This document shows positions 12,714-23,700 of a DNA stretch of 64,000 nt, one piece after another. Each line of letters begins with the position of its first letter. The stretch's first letter is position 1. The notes under the pieces are model-generated. The model did no database searches, was not told the origin of the DNA, and saw only the letters and a list, made by a program, of their open reading frames with translations. The DNA comes from Hepsetus odoe (taxonomy: Eukaryota; Chordata; Actinopteri; Characiformes; Hepsetidae): contig CM029368.1 in assembly GCA_017165825.1 (NCBI GenBank), positions 23,761,377-23,825,376 on the forward strand, read 5' to 3'. The position numbers were made by a program, and so were the translations under genes.

Positions 12714-15700
12714 ATGCACGTGTATGTGCGTGCGTGTGTGTGCATGCGTTTTATTTCTTCAAACCAAATCTTGTCTCTTTCAGATCTCACTGCAGCTCAA
12801 ACATCCACAGCAGTGCTAATATATCTTAAATAAAACTCAATTCAATATTACATGTCTAGATCCAAATACATATCACACATTCTTCTTTCTTTGATCTTCA
12901 GCTGTTTATGAATACTGCAGCAGTACATGTGCTTGTGATAAGATGTAATATGCGTGTACCACTTTTACTAAATTAAGTCCGATTTCAGAGTCATCTCAAA
13001 TGAGATATTTTGTCAGATTAAATATTTTTACAATCCTTTTAGATGTCATATTCAATCTCTCATCATCCTATGATAAGATATGATGCATAAAGCAGTGTCA
13101 TCTTAGGCACCAAAGCAAATTACTCATCTTGTAAAGCATGTTCATCACGCCACTTTGGCAGTCAAGCATAGTACTCTTAAGAGACATTTGAAAAAGCATA
13201 TGTTTGCAGCTTGTTCCTCACCCCTAGTGGTCATTATGCTGGTAGATGTTTATTATTAATACAATAACAAAATATATATTATTTATATGTATTTAAATTT
13301 GATTAACTATAGCCCATGAGCTGTCTTTGCTTTTAGCTCCCAGTTGATAAACGGAACAGCTAAAGCTCAACTAAACAAACATACTATCATACCCTCTACA
13401 TGTAATATAGCAACAGTCAGAAGTAAATGGGTTTTTTTTTGTATATTTTGTTGTTATATGTTTATTTTCTATTTAAAATGGCAGTTTTTTCTATGCATTT
13501 TTGGTCTTCTAAAATGTACTGTTACTGCTATTACTACTACTACAATTATTATTATTATTATTATTATTATTGTTATAATGGGTTAGAGTTTTAAAAGACT
13601 ATGTTTTTAACTCTTATATACTTTATTTTAAACGCTTTATTTTACTTTATTTTAGACTCTTGACAGATAGATTAGATATATTAGAAATTAAAAAGATTAC
13701 ACATAAATGACATTATAAATGTTATAAATAAAACCAACATTTATGTTTAATTAAATGTATAAACTGGAAAACTCAGAATAAATGCGGATCTTTCCAGACA
13801 GGGGTACTGAGATAGATAAGATTCTGCTCTGGTCTGCGGTAGCTGAGATCCAGATGATCTAGATTTGAGAGTTCCTCATATTAGCACAAATGACAGTAAT
13901 GACACTGGCTTCACACACTTCAATCTAGCGTTGCAAGAGGAATAGTGACAAAAGGTGACCACTGGGAAAAACATAGTTTAAAAGAGCTCATGTTCATCAA
14001 AAGTTCAAATTCAGTGAATAAAATAATAATCTGATCTTTATCCCTTCATTATGGGAGGGGTCTTTAACAAGATGACTGTACTCTCAACTATAATGATGTA
14101 AAAATTGACTATGGGCTTTACAGTCACATTTGTTTCATACAGTTCCAGAGATTTGTAGAAGTTGTATCAAATTGTATCAGCAATGTTTTGGTGTCCCGAC
14201 TCACTCATCAGCTATATTAATAGTAAAAATTAACAAATAAAAAATGCTGAACAAATCTCAAAACAGACAAAAATTGCATTATATGGTTACAATGGAGAGA
14301 TTGATGTAGTGTAAACATTATGCATTAGTTTGTGTTGGTGTGTATGGTCACAGAGATGGTACTGAAAGGAGATCTCTTTGACATTTATGAGTAGCTCAGC
14401 ATAACATACAAGTTTAATTGCATCCCTGGCTTGCTGTTTCCTCTAAAGCTTTGCTCACATCAGCAAATCAAATCTGATTACTTTGTGACATGTTCAGTTT
14501 GAGAAAGAAAGACAATGAGAAGACCAGAATATCCAGTTACAGTGAAGCAAAATGTAAATGTGACTTAAAACTTGTGTCAAATCTGCCTATCTAGACACAG
14601 ATCAGTTTCACGTGTGTAGGCCATAGCTTTTGATAATTGGAGTGTATTTACCTTACCTTATCAATTAGTGTCTCTAATTTTATAGAATTCTTTATTTTTA
14701 TAATCTAAATAATGTGAATGGGGTAGGAAGCAACTATACAAGATTCGGCTTCAATTTAGAATGTAGGAATGAATCATGTGAAACATTAGCTGAGGCAAAG
14801 CAGATGATAATGCTATTCAGATATTTGTGAAAGTGATGGCTTAAGCGAAGAAACTTCTCTGTCTTGTAGTTTGGAGACGCATCTGTATCACCTGCCAGAA
14901 GGAAGAAAATGGAAAAAGCTTGTGTCCAGGATCCCAGGAATCTGTCATGCTTTTTTGCAGGTCATTCCTGGGCATAGATTATCTGTGGACCCTTGAGGTT
15001 TGGTTTTAGACATTCTCTAACATTTAACAAACACCATTTCTGAGTGGGAGAAAAGTCTTTAAAGAACCTTAAGTAAGTAAGGTGCTGCTTAGCAGTTAGA
15101 GGATTCTCCAAGGAACACTTTTATTATAAGGAGCTTCTGTTTTACATCTTCACACAGTCTTATCTAGTTTTCACAAATGGTATTCAAGGAAGCCAGACAC
15201 TGAAAGGTTTGTTCAAGGAACTAGAAGTAGTCCTTTTTGACGCAGAGTGTAATGCTGTTGCCTCAAATAGCATGTGATAAATAAATAATAAATCATATGA
15301 GGTTAACAGTCAGATTTACAGATTTTCACAATACTCTTTGCTTTTTGCTTCCTCTCACTAATTGTGAAATTGGAACCGATGTTGTTATGATAATTAAAAA
15401 ACAGCAAGTTGGTCAGTTTCCAATTGACTGCAAAATTAAATTAAATCTCACTCACTCTGCATAGACCAGGACAGCCACCGAAAATGCAACATCGTTTTCA
15501 GTAATGTTCTGCTGTGTACTCACAGCATGAATCAGCAGGCATATAGAAAGATACTCATCGAATTCTGTCCCAGCAGTGCTGTTAAACAAAGGCTGAATCA
15601 CACACCTAGGGCTGATTCACACCTGAAGTATGTGTGCCTCAGAGCACAAATCTAAGTTCAATCACAGTTTTACGATTTGGATCAAATAGTGCTAGCAAGC

Positions 15701-16067
15701 GAGGAAGGTTGAATTCTGTCTACAGTCTAGAACTGTCCATTGTGAGTGATGGAAAAGGACAGGGCTGGCACAAACAGAGAGATTGGCACAGGACCTTGAG
15801 TAGTGCTTCAAACCACAAGGCTACACTTCATTCAGATGTTGTTTAGAGTGCAGCCTAATTTCACTTCAATTACTTGTGTGCTGCAGCAGAATGACATTTG
15901 CTTGCCATTGCCATTGGCAAAACATGTACAGATTTTAAAGCCCAAATTAACTTGTGCTTTGGAGAGGCTGGCAGATATTAGTATTATTTGATTTAAAAAG
16001 CTTAAGTTATAATAACAACAACAACAACAAAATTAAAATTAATAATAATAGTTATTATTACTACTAC

Positions 16068-16113
<46 letters not shown>

Positions 16114-19100
16114 TATTTTGTTGTTATTGTTGTTGTTGTTGTCTCAATTATGCCTATTCTATATACCTTTATAGCATTTTATGTCTATCTGTTAATATGT
16201 TAAGCAAATTTATAGACTTTTTAATTAATATATATTTACATTTTGTTTGTCCTTTTATCAGAGCCTTCAGTTGATTCCCTGTATCCTATTAACTGTAATC
16301 TTGCAGGTATCTTGCAAGGTAATTTTCTTCTTATAATAGCCATGTCTTTTCTTCCTCAGTTTCTTCACTAAAAAAGTAGAATTGTATGTAAAGATGTAGA
16401 CGTGCAAAAAAGGTAGGGATTATTCTTTTTTATTGCTACTTTCAAGTGCAAGTTGGGCAGCAGTGTTCTCTGAACAGGAATATTTACAAATATTTTAATA
16501 TATGTAAAACTAGATAATCAGACATAGACTCTGTTGCTCAAATCTCTTCCTTACCAGATGCTACTTCAGTGTGCTGTAAACGTAGAGTTTTAAAGATTGA
16601 TTTGAACCTTTGTGTTTTCAATTGGTCTTCTTCTGTAGCTTGTCAGTTTAAAACTTTTCCCTAATATTCAGATGTGCTTACATCCTGCCCAATATCTACC
16701 AATTTATATCTATGTTGGCAGATGTAGAAAAAGGGTGTAGATAAAGGTACTATGGACGGTTGGACTCATGACTCATTGTCATGAACATCACATTTTATGT
16801 CTAAACTCATCACATTTTTATGTCTTTATGTCTAACCTTTGTCAAGAACCCTGTTGAACACTGAATGAGCTTCAAGAGACAAAAACAGCACACTGCTTTT
16901 GCTATAGGCCTCTTTAAAAAGATGCCTTATTTGCATATTGTATCATGATCAATTCATTAAGTCAAAAAAGAGATATAGGTAGATATTTTCCTTATAAAAG
17001 GCTAGAGAATATTATAAATTCTCTATACTCCTTTTTTTTTAAATGTTTATTTTCTTTCACAAAGCATAACATCAGGAACATTTTCGTTTTTGGTCCTTAC
17101 ATGTCTTTCTCACTTGTTAGAACAAAGTGGTTTGTAAATACTGGCCCAGATCACAGCATTTGCTTCTACTTAATTAGGATTTGTTTCACAATCAAAGCTG
17201 TTCCTCCCTTTAATCCAGTACTCTTCCTCATTATGTTGACTGCTCTGCAGGAAGCTCAGCTTGATCATTAAACTGACTGTGTTCATTCTTTACTGATCAA
17301 GTAGGGCTTTTTTGACCAACTTTTGGCCAGAAATGCTTGATGCATACATAAAATGCATTTTCTTACAAATAAATGCTCTTAAATGACTTGGGCAAAGGGC
17401 TCTAGGGGAAAATCCTGTGTAGTAGAAAAGTATGTAGGCCAAATGGTGCCCCAAGTTTTTGATCTCAACTAGTATTGGCATTTCCCTAGCAGTGAATTCA
17501 CAAAAAGACTAGAAGTGAAAGGCAAGAAGTGAAAAGGGACTGAACTTTTTAAAGTTCAAGTTTGCAGCTTGTTTTTATGCTTCAGTAAAACTTTCTACAG
17601 ATTCTACAGTTGGTTCTCCACTCACTCTTAAGGATAAATATGCTTCACCAGCATTTACATAACTGCCATTTACTTTTTGGTAAAACAAAGGCTGCACTTT
17701 TTACCCTAAAGATGAACATTTTCATTAAATCAGCTTTTCTTTTAAAATGCATTTGTTTTTTCATTTGTTGAGAGCCATGAAAAGAGGTACTTTTGTAAGC
17801 CTATTATGAATTAATTCCACAACACAGAATTACTGACACCCACCAGAGATTAAGAGGTCTATTTGTAGAGTGACTTCCTGTTTTGGAATAAATGGAGCCA
17901 ATCGCTCAAAATCAACAAGAACTTTCCTTTGGGAAATTAAACTGCTTTGGCATTTAGTCTTCCTGCTCTGATATATCAACTGCTTTTATAATTTGCAGAC
18001 CAGTCAAGCAACAGCATGCTGCTAATCCAAATTGGTATTTTTGTATTATTATGACTATATATTGTTTATTACCAAATTATTGCAGTTCCAGCATGAGGAA
18101 CAATAACATTTTGAAACATAGGACAATGTCCCCAAACCATTGCACTGAGCTAATAAAACTAAAATAATCAGATTATTGCAGCTTTTTTCAATAGTAGATG
18201 GTTGACTTTTTTCTGCTTGCGTTCTAAAGAGACTTTTTATTTTCTTCTGAAAAAGTATAATATAATTATCCAAGCATAACCAAAATGTAACATTCACCTC
18301 TCGTTTTGTAAAATGTTGTGAACATGAATAAAATTCATGGATTAATTAATTAATTAATAATTAATTAATAATTAATGATTAATTAATTGATTTTCTGTTT
18401 TCTGCGTTTACATCGCAAAAGTTCTTATAACTATACATTATATCATTTAAATGCTACAACACATAATGAAATTAATTAAGTGAATTTATGATCTGGTGAA
18501 ATTATCTAGGTTGAAAATGAGCTGTTCAGCAGGGTTTGGTGAATACTAAAGTGAAATCTATAGCGTTACTCCAATAAAACTTTTGTTGTACTCAGTTCTT
18601 TAAAGTTGTAGCCAATTTTTATTAATTCCTTAAGTCTTTTAAGTCTTTTCTGCCAATATTATTTCAGTGGCAAATTAACAAAATGTCCTATTGTTTTGCG
18701 CAGATATACCAAGATGAAAACTGCCACAAATATCTACATCTTCAATTTGGCCTTGGCTGATGCACTGGCCACCAGCACTCTTCCCTTCCAAAGTGCTAAA
18801 TACCTGATGAACACCTGGCCCTTTGGCGAGCCCCTCTGCAAAATTGTCATAGCCATTGACTACTACAACATGTTTACCAGCATCTTCACGCTGACCATGA
18901 TGAGTGTTGACCGATACATAGCCGTGTGCCACCCTGTGAGGGCTCTGGAATTCCGGACACCTGTCAAGGCTAAGATCATCAATGTGTGCATTTGGATTCT
19001 CTCATCTGCCATTGGAGTCCCCATAATGGTCATGGCAATCACCAAGGTGACAGACCAAGGTATATGTCATTTTTAGATTTATAAATGTATAAATTCCTCC

Positions 19101-19770
19101 ACTGATCACATGAAAAAGTTAATTAACGAGGTAGTTATTTTGAATTGGATGCAATAGATGATTAATGTATATGAGATTTTTCTTAGTGATACTGTTACCT
19201 CAAAGTGTGCTGCAGTGTGCTAAAAATGGTTTTCCAACAGGAAAGACCATCTGCACCCTGAGGTTTCCTGATCCTGACTGGTACTGGGACACGGTGACTA
19301 AGATATGTGTGTTCATCTTTGCCTTTGTGGTGCCAGTCCTCGTCATCACCATCTGCTATGGACTGATGATCCTTCGCCTGCGAAGTGTCCGACTTCTCTC
19401 TGGTTCAAAGGAGAAGGACAGGAACATGCGTCGCATCACTCGCATGGTTCTGGTTGTGGTGGCAGCCTTCATCATCTGCTGGACACCCATTCACATCTTC
19501 ATCATTGTCAAAACCCTGGTCGAGGTCGATCAGAGGAATCCCTTCATCATTGCTAGCTGGCACTTGTGCATTGCCCTCGGATACACCAACAGCAGCCTCA
19601 ACCCTGTTCTTTATGCCTTCCTCGATGAGAACTTTAAGAGATGCTTTAGGGAATTCTGCCTTCCGTTCCGCACCAGGGCAGACCAGAACAGTCTCTCCAG
19701 AGCCAGGAATGCTACCCGGGAACCAGTGTCAGTTTGTGCCCCATCTGATGCAGGGAAGAAACCAGTATGA
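4815..19770 (+). CDS. oprd1: delta-type opioid receptor, join(4815..5047,18704..19059,19241..19770), 372 aa
   Basis: A class A, Gi/o-coupled seven-transmembrane receptor for enkephalin-type peptides, acting at the neuronal plasma membrane. The three exons give 233+356+530 nt, phases 2 and 1, exactly 373 codons with TGA. Visible landmarks: N-glycosylation sequons at N19 and N35; TM1 about 48-76 with N69 (1.50); D97 (2.50); C123-C201 disulphide pair; D130 (3.32, amine anchor) and N133 (3.35, sodium site); DRY at 147-149; third loop ending in a basic 'RRITR'; CWTP at 276-279 with H281; NPVLY at 317-321; helix 8 about 325-335 with C331/C336 as possible palmitoylation sites. Subtype: 'SAKYLMNTWPFGEPLC', 'FPDPDWYWDTVTK' and the tail 'SLSRARNATREPVSVC' match delta better than mu or kappa. 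Oddity: Lys287 (6.58) and Trp303 (7.35) are mu-like. Teleosts may have oprd1a and oprd1b; I cannot tell which this is. Confidence 0.95.
5337..5563 (-). mobile_element. tRNA-derived SINE, family 3
   Basis: On the minus strand the head reads 'gggcagcggtggcctagtgg' (A-box-like) followed by 'gtgggtttgattccctt' (B-box-like). The body contains the 'agcaaggtaccatctccg' block and ends in a 'gcgaggtcacagcac'-containing region and A-rich DNA. The same layout is seen at 26636-26874 and, truncated, at 51236-51405. It shares the tRNA-like head and the adjacent block with family 2 SINEs but has a different 3' half. It lies just inside intron 1. Confidence 0.7.
5580..5930 (+). mobile_element. degenerate Tc1/mariner fragment, lineage B
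   Basis: The + strand resembles the middle of a teleost Tc1-like transposase gene: the stretch around 5655-5700 ('ggtcagagtggccatgcgga') and the following 'tttgatgaatcaaggtct' correspond to the region before and around the first catalytic aspartate (here 'FDESRS'). Frameshifts and missing ends make it non-functional, and no terminal repeats were found. Confidence 0.5.
8615..8880 (+). repeat. diverged SINE-like dispersed repeat, family 4
   Basis: It begins 'aggtggctcagtg' (A-box-like) with 'cctgggttcagtttg' downstream (decayed B box). The body includes 'tgctccagtttggagg' and 'actggagacctgtccat', and the end 'aatgataatgagtgagagag' resembles the short tandem tail of a tRNA-SINE. Same family as 1419-1660, 36115-36310 and 60055-60240. 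Strongly decayed. Confidence 0.5.
9003..9130 (+). repeat. dispersed repeat, family 5, fragment
   Basis: 'agtcaagtgaagtagatttt', then 'tcatttcagctatatacac' and 'acagtgaaattcaataac', parallels 52562-52700, where the same phrases are better preserved. This is a dispersed teleost repeat of unknown class; no coding content. Confidence 0.5.
10611..10967 (-). pseudogene. LINE endonuclease domain remnant
   Basis: A 118-residue open frame covering the C-terminal half of an RTE-type AP endonuclease (LVVDFNGH-like motif near residue 17, 'YFKKREEHMVTYKSGG' near 63-78, terminal 'HHRMVVCRM' near 100). In intact elements this domain nicks target DNA to prime reverse transcription. Here the N-terminal catalytic residues and the whole reverse transcriptase are missing, so it is dead. 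The upstream sequence is out of frame. Confidence 0.7.
11177..11368 (+). mobile_element. tRNA-derived SINE with L2-type tail, family 1
   Basis: The head 'gggtggtggtggtctagtgg' supplies the A box and 'acaggtttgattccca' the B box of an RNA polymerase III promoter. The body 'gttgctccagggggactgtc' leads to a 3' tail 'cactctggatcagagtgtca', then 'gctaaatgctgtaaatgtaa'. That tail is the sequence shared by L2-clade LINEs and the SINEs they mobilise. Six further copies occur in the window. It is inserted in the RTE fragment, hence younger than it. Confidence 0.85.
12561..12598 (+). repeat. (TG)n microsatellite
   Basis: TG dinucleotide run with one TA interruption near 12569. Confidence 0.95.
12661..12745 (+). 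repeat. (TG)n microsatellite with imperfect 3' end
   Basis: About 26 perfect TG units followed by TGCATG/TGCGTG variants. It lies 60 bp from another TG run, so the pair could form Z-DNA. The Cys/Val frames it produces are artefacts. Confidence 0.95.
13545..13571 (+). repeat. (ATT)n microsatellite
   Basis: Nine or so ATT units in intron 1. Confidence 0.9.
16012..16113 (+). repeat. compound (AAC)n / (TTA)n microsatellite
   Basis: An AAC run (16012-16030), AAT units, and then about 20 TTA units to 16113, followed by TTG units at 16126-16142. Probably polymorphic. Confidence 0.95.
18341..18390. repeat. (TTAA)n-rich tract
   Basis: Tandem TTAA and TTAATAA units, self-complementary throughout, about 310 bp upstream of exon 2. 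Such a tract can extrude a cruciform; no function is implied. Confidence 0.85.
18704..19059 (+). CDS. oprd1: oprd1 coding exon 2
   Basis: Acceptor 'ttgttttgcgcag' then A, completing Arg78, followed by 'YTKMKTATNIYIFNLALADA'. The exon covers TM2, TM3 and TM4 (residues 78-197), including D97, C123, D130, the 'NMFTSIFTLTMMSVDRY' stretch and the DRY motif. It is 356 bp, close to the usual size of this exon in opioid receptors. The donor is AAG|GTATAT at 19060, weaker than that of exon 1. Read-through would add a few residues and a stop at 19074-19076. Confidence 0.95.
19060..19240 (+). other. oprd1: oprd1 intron 2 (181 bp)
   Basis: GTATAT...CCAACAG. AT-rich, with stops in the exon 2 frame. Its ends restore the second-extracellular-loop reading frame exactly (Gly197 split 1+2). 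A very short intron compared with intron 1. Confidence 0.93.
19241..19770 (+). CDS. oprd1: oprd1 coding exon 3
   Basis: Acceptor 'gttttccaacag' then GA, completing Gly197. The exon encodes the second extracellular loop with C201, TM5-TM7 and the cytoplasmic tail to TGA at 19768-19770. 'RLRSVRLLSGSKEKDRNMRR' is the near-invariant opioid receptor third intracellular loop. The tail has several Ser/Thr (S347, S349, T355, S360, S365) that could serve as GRK and arrestin sites; the tail of mammalian delta receptors works this way. Lys287 and Trp303 occupy 6.58 and 7.35. Confidence 0.95.
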
Positions 19771-21925
19771 CTAGGCCTGGAGCGGATCCCACAAGGATCT
19801 CGCTCAAGAAGGGTCCAGCAGGATCTGCAGTCTGAGGTCACCCAGATCTCCACCACTGAATTCTAGACTCCAAAAACAGAGAAGGAGTTTCTCCTTACAC
19901 TTCTGAAGATTCTGCTTCAGCAAGGTCCTCAGCCATGGTGTTGCCATCATGTGCATTTTTAAGACATTGAGTTCAGAGATTGAGCTCTTTGTAAAGTTTT
20001 CATGGAGGCATATGTAACAAATTTGGCAGAAGGGTCAATGGAATTTACATCTGTTTGCATTAGTCAGTGGATTAGGACCCTTATTTACACTGAAATAATG
20101 TTTCCTATAATGTCTCAGTAAAGAAAATTCCTGTGCCATGCCGTGTTTCTGTAAAATGGCAATAGTAAGAATGGCATGGAAAACGAAGAATTGTTGCATC
20201 CTTAAATAGGTGTAATCCAAAATGTGTTCTCCACTGTCTGTCAAAGACAGCCCTGAAAGAAAATCTCAAAAGATGACTGTGATTTTATTCCAGAGCCAAC
20301 AGAATCATGAAGACATTTGTACTCTAAGGAAAACCAGACAGCACAAAGGAACCTTCTCAGATATAAACAGAGACATGGTGTGCAGTGACAAGAGCTTGAT
20401 AGCTTCAGCAAATATATTAACTTTCTTGTACTGCTGCAAGAAACATTGACATATTGGATTACTAGCCATTAAAAAGAAAACCTGATGATATTGAGCTGTA
20501 CGTCAACTTCATGTCACAACTACGTCATACTGCATACCTACTAAAATTGCCTTTATTCCACACTGTGTGCCAACATATTTCACAAACAGCATTCCTAGAA
20601 CCATTTTGTGTTTTTTATTTTTGTTCTTTAAAACATGACCAAAAGGACCATTTTAAAGCTCAATATAAAAAATGCAGTGCAGAGGACCATAAATGAACTT
20701 TTCCTAAGACTGTCAACAAAATAGAGTATAAACAGGAAAATGGACCGCAGCTTCTGGAACTGTTCCGGATCAGATCAAGCTCATTTTGAGGACATTTGAG
20801 CAGAAAGATTATGTACAACATGAAATGCTTACATGCTAAAACTGAGTTTAAATAACTATTGAATCTGTGTCATTTTTAATTAAATTAATGAAAAAATAAT
20901 TTCTTTGTTTAATATTTGTAGCAGTAAAATATTAAAGAGGTTTAAAAAAAAAAGAAAATAGACTAGACTCATCATGGAAAACACTGATCATGGAAAAATT
21001 CAATGGTTAAAATATGTGTACGTAGTTGATTTTCTGGGTTAAAAATGACACATCGTGTGCACACATCTGCACATTTTAATGCACAATTACTGTTTATATG
21101 CTAAACTGAACACTTAAAAGTGAGGACACAACACTATGGGGTTTGTGCAAAAGTTGTGGTACATTTTGTTATTCATGTAGTTTTTAATTTGTTTAACTCA
21201 ACGAAGAATTTGCTGAAAACAGGCAAATTTTATATTATTTTAGAAAATCACCATAGAATTTAAATGAGGGTGTTCAAATTTTTGCATATAACTTTTTAAT
21301 TTGAAGTTTAGTTAGTTGATGAGTTAGTTTGGAAAGTTGTTCATGTTTGTGTCATACACAAATGGCCATATCTCTGTTGCAGTGTTAGTTATATAAGATT
21401 TGTGTAAATCTTTAGTGCAGGTGGCTTTAATAGTGACTTGACTGAACCAAACCACCGATGGAGTAGGAGGTGTATGAGCCTTGTGAAAATGTTTCCCAGG
21501 CTGGTGAGGTTTTTGCTTTTTTTATTCAGAACAGTAGCCAAATAGCTCTCAATGAGTTTCTACAGAACTGAATGTAAAAGTGCCTAGCAAAAAAGAAAAA
21601 AAAGTCCTGTACTTAGTTTATTGCTAAGAGCTAGGCATGCTTCTTTCTTGCATAGCAGTTAAGAATTATGTAAGTAAAATGTGCCATCGGTACAGTTTTC
21701 TAGATATAGGTTTTATTTCACATTCTTGGAATAATGACTCTTGATCAGGGGTGGAAAATGTGCTTTAGTAACAGCTCTGTGAAAAATGTAATCTAGTTAA
21801 AAGAGAAAAAATGGAGCTCTGAATGAAAAGGGGGAAACATCTGCAAATGAAATGGTCACAGACATATAAATGTTACTGACCAAATTCTTCTGCAGATTAA
21901 ATAAACATTTAGGACATTTTTATAC
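19771..21925 (+). other. oprd1: probable oprd1 3' UTR and downstream flank
   Basis: No coding content is recognised after the TGA. Candidate poly(A) signals on the + strand are ATTAAA at 20931-20936 and AATAAA at 21900-21905, the latter followed by a T-rich stretch. Which is used cannot be decided from sequence alone, so the 3' UTR could be 1.2 or 2.1 kb, or end elsewhere. Confidence 0.4.
21900..21905 (+). terminator. candidate poly(A) signal AATAAA
   Basis: Canonical hexamer 2.1 kb downstream of the oprd1 stop, followed within 30 nt by a T-rich stretch. Similar hexamers are frequent in AT-rich DNA, so this is only a candidate. Confidence 0.25.
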
Positions 21926-22204
21926 TGTATTAATGTAACTTTAATACATTAATGCCACAGTAGCCAGTTTTGGTTATTGGGCACTGTCCTGGCACAAGTT
22001 TTTGTAATGAGTTTGTTAATGGTCAAAAGGAAAAAGTCAAATTGTGATTTTTCTACTAGAATTGCAAATGGATTAAAATTTAATTATTCAGATTCAGTAA
22101 CGCCTGAATAAAACATAGATTTCACAAAATAATTTAAAAATCTTGTAACAAAATCCAGTTACTCAAGTGTGATTTGTTTATAATCTTCAGAAATACATTG
22201 ACTG

Positions 22205-22560
22205 AACAGAGCACTGTGGATCAGCCACACGTGACCATAAATTCATCATGCTCAATGCCAAGTGTCAGCTAGATGTGGAAAAAAAAACCCACCACTGGGC
22301 TATGGAGCAGTGCAAATGTGTTCTCTGGACTGATAGCACTACAGCCAAAACTTGTGCAATGGGTTGGAGTGTCATTTATGATCCAAAACGAATCATTCAA
22401 CATTAGCACCTGACCTCATCAATGCTCTTGTGGCTGGATGCAATCAAATCCTCACAGTAATGCTCCAACATCCAGTGGAAAGCTTTTGCAGTAGAGTAGA
22501 GCATTTTACTACAGTGAAGACTCCCTATTACACCTTAGATATCAGAAGAAATGCTAGATA
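22205..22560 (+). mobile_element. Tc1/mariner remnant, lineage A, copy 2
   Basis: It contains 'tcatgctcaatgccaagtgt', 'cagtgcaaatgtgttctctg' and 'gacctcatcaatgctcttgt'. These correspond to the central and C-terminal transposase-coding blocks of the same lineage as 2684-3135, on the same strand. The 'gtgttctctggactgatagc' block marks the first catalytic Asp region, and most of the segment between it and the C-terminus is deleted. Stops in all frames; non-functional. Confidence 0.6.
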
Positions 22561-23283
22561 AAAGTTTTGGATGTATTTTCCACCCCTGCTTTTCATTCAC
22601 TGAGCTGTTATATTATTTCTGCAAACTGACTTTTTTTTAGCTAGAGTATAATTTTGCATAATGTGAGGATTCTAATATCAGCTATAGATAAATAGAGAAA
22701 GGAGGCAGAAACATTTTAGTGAAACTAGTAAACCTTTTCTTTGCATCTTGTCCAAAGTGTTAGAAACAAATGAATTATTAAAAGGCTAAGATGATGGCTA
22801 TGATGCTCCTTCGCTATGTTCTTGCTTGACTCTTGTATAAATGTTTAAAAGCATTGTCTTTTTGTTGTTGTTGCTGTTGTTGTTGTTGTTTATTTGTTTT
22901 TATTAGTATATTTTTGGGGGGGGTGAATTGTAGTATTTCAGGGTTTTTGATTTTATGGCTACTGCTTTACTCTGGGCAAGTTGCTGCTGCAGTGTTCTTT
23001 CTGCTCTTTTTATGTTTCTCATTTGCTTCTGCCGAATAGCTTCTCTTGTACACATCCTTGAAAGCAAGGAAAAATATAATTAAAACAATAAAGCATTCAA
23101 AAAGCATCTCTTTGCTTCATTCTCACAGCATCTGTGCAGTTATTGATTCAAGGCAAGAATATAACATTCACTTCTCCTGTCTTAGAGAACCTAGCACAAA
23201 CACATTTTATTTTATTTTTTTTAATGAAATAGTTATTTTTCTGGCAAAAGTCTCAACTGCAAATGAACATTTAAACATTTAAA
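22561..23283. other. intergenic, no feature beyond a (TTG)n run
   Basis: AT-rich; a (TTG)n microsatellite at 22861-22890 and a G-run at 22915-22923. The short frames here are low complexity. Confidence 0.6.
22861..22890 (+). repeat. (TTG)n microsatellite
   Basis: About nine TTG units with one CTG interruption. Confidence 0.9.
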
Positions 23284-23700
23284 AATGTGTGGTCTAGTGT
23301 TAAGGAACAAGAGGTTGCAGGTTCAAATCATACCTCCACAACTTCCCACATTGGGTAATGGGTTAAAGATCCCAAAAGGGGAAGTGCTGGAGGAAAGCTT
23401 AGAAGTTGCTCCAGAGAGACTGGCCCTGCATTTAGTCAGTCAGTCATTTTCTGCCACTTGTCCCAAACGGGGTCGTGGGGGAGTGCTGGAGTCCAACCCA
23501 GCTCACACAGGGCGAAGGACGGGGGACATACCCCGGACAGGTCGCCAACCTATCGCAGGGAGGAGCGAGACAGGGACGGCACCTTGCTCAAGGGTACCTC
23601 AGGGCAACCCACTGGGAAGGGATTCGAAACCCCAGATCCCCTGATTATGTGGCCAACGCCCTAACCACTAGGCCCCCCTGCATTTAGTAAATATAAATGT
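23284..23700 (+). mobile_element. family 1 SINE (L2 tail), interrupted by a family 2 SINE
   Basis: A decayed head 'gtgtggtctagtgttaagg' and 'gcaggttcaaatcatacctc' (B box) lead to 'agaagttgctccagagagac' at 23423. The body then stops where a family 2 SINE has entered, and resumes at 23689 with 'aaatataaatg', the end of the L2-type tail. More diverged than the other family 1 copies, so an older insertion. Confidence 0.7.
23437..23675 (-). mobile_element. family 2 tRNA-SINE inserted in a family 1 SINE
   Basis: Minus-strand order: 'ggcctagtggttagggcg' (A box), 'ggggtttcgaatccc' (B box region), 'ccttgagcaaggtgccg', then the tail 'gggacaagtggcagaaaat' ending in (GACT)n. It is flanked by a perfect 13-bp direct repeat, 'ccctgcatttagt', at 23424-23436 and 23676-23688. 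This is a target-site duplication and proves transposition into the older SINE. Confidence 0.85.

Larger units (their letters stand above)
5048..18703 (+). other. oprd1: oprd1 intron 1 (13.66 kb)
   Basis: GTAAGT...GCGCAG intron. It holds a SINE, two Tc1/SINE remnants, RTE-clade endonuclease debris, a SINE with an L2 tail and several microsatellites (listed separately). The remainder, including 5940-8610, 9131-10560, 11716-12560, 12746-13540, 13572-16010 and 16114-18340, is AT-rich with no coding exon that I can support. A frame at 7144-7368 is open for 74 codons but has no recognisable domain. A stretch rich in TAAT/ATTA sites at 7640-7800 could be regulatory. Confidence 0.9.

Noticed and set aside
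12513..12833. 106-codon Cys/Val-rich frame
   Set aside because: Produced entirely by the TG microsatellites.
15954..16274. Tyr-rich frame of 106 codons
   Set aside because: Product of the TTA microsatellite.
4815..19770. Assignment as mu opioid receptor because of Lys287 and Trp303
   Set aside because: TM2-TM3, the second extracellular loop and the C-terminal tail all match delta better; mu has a different, longer tail and a different second loop.
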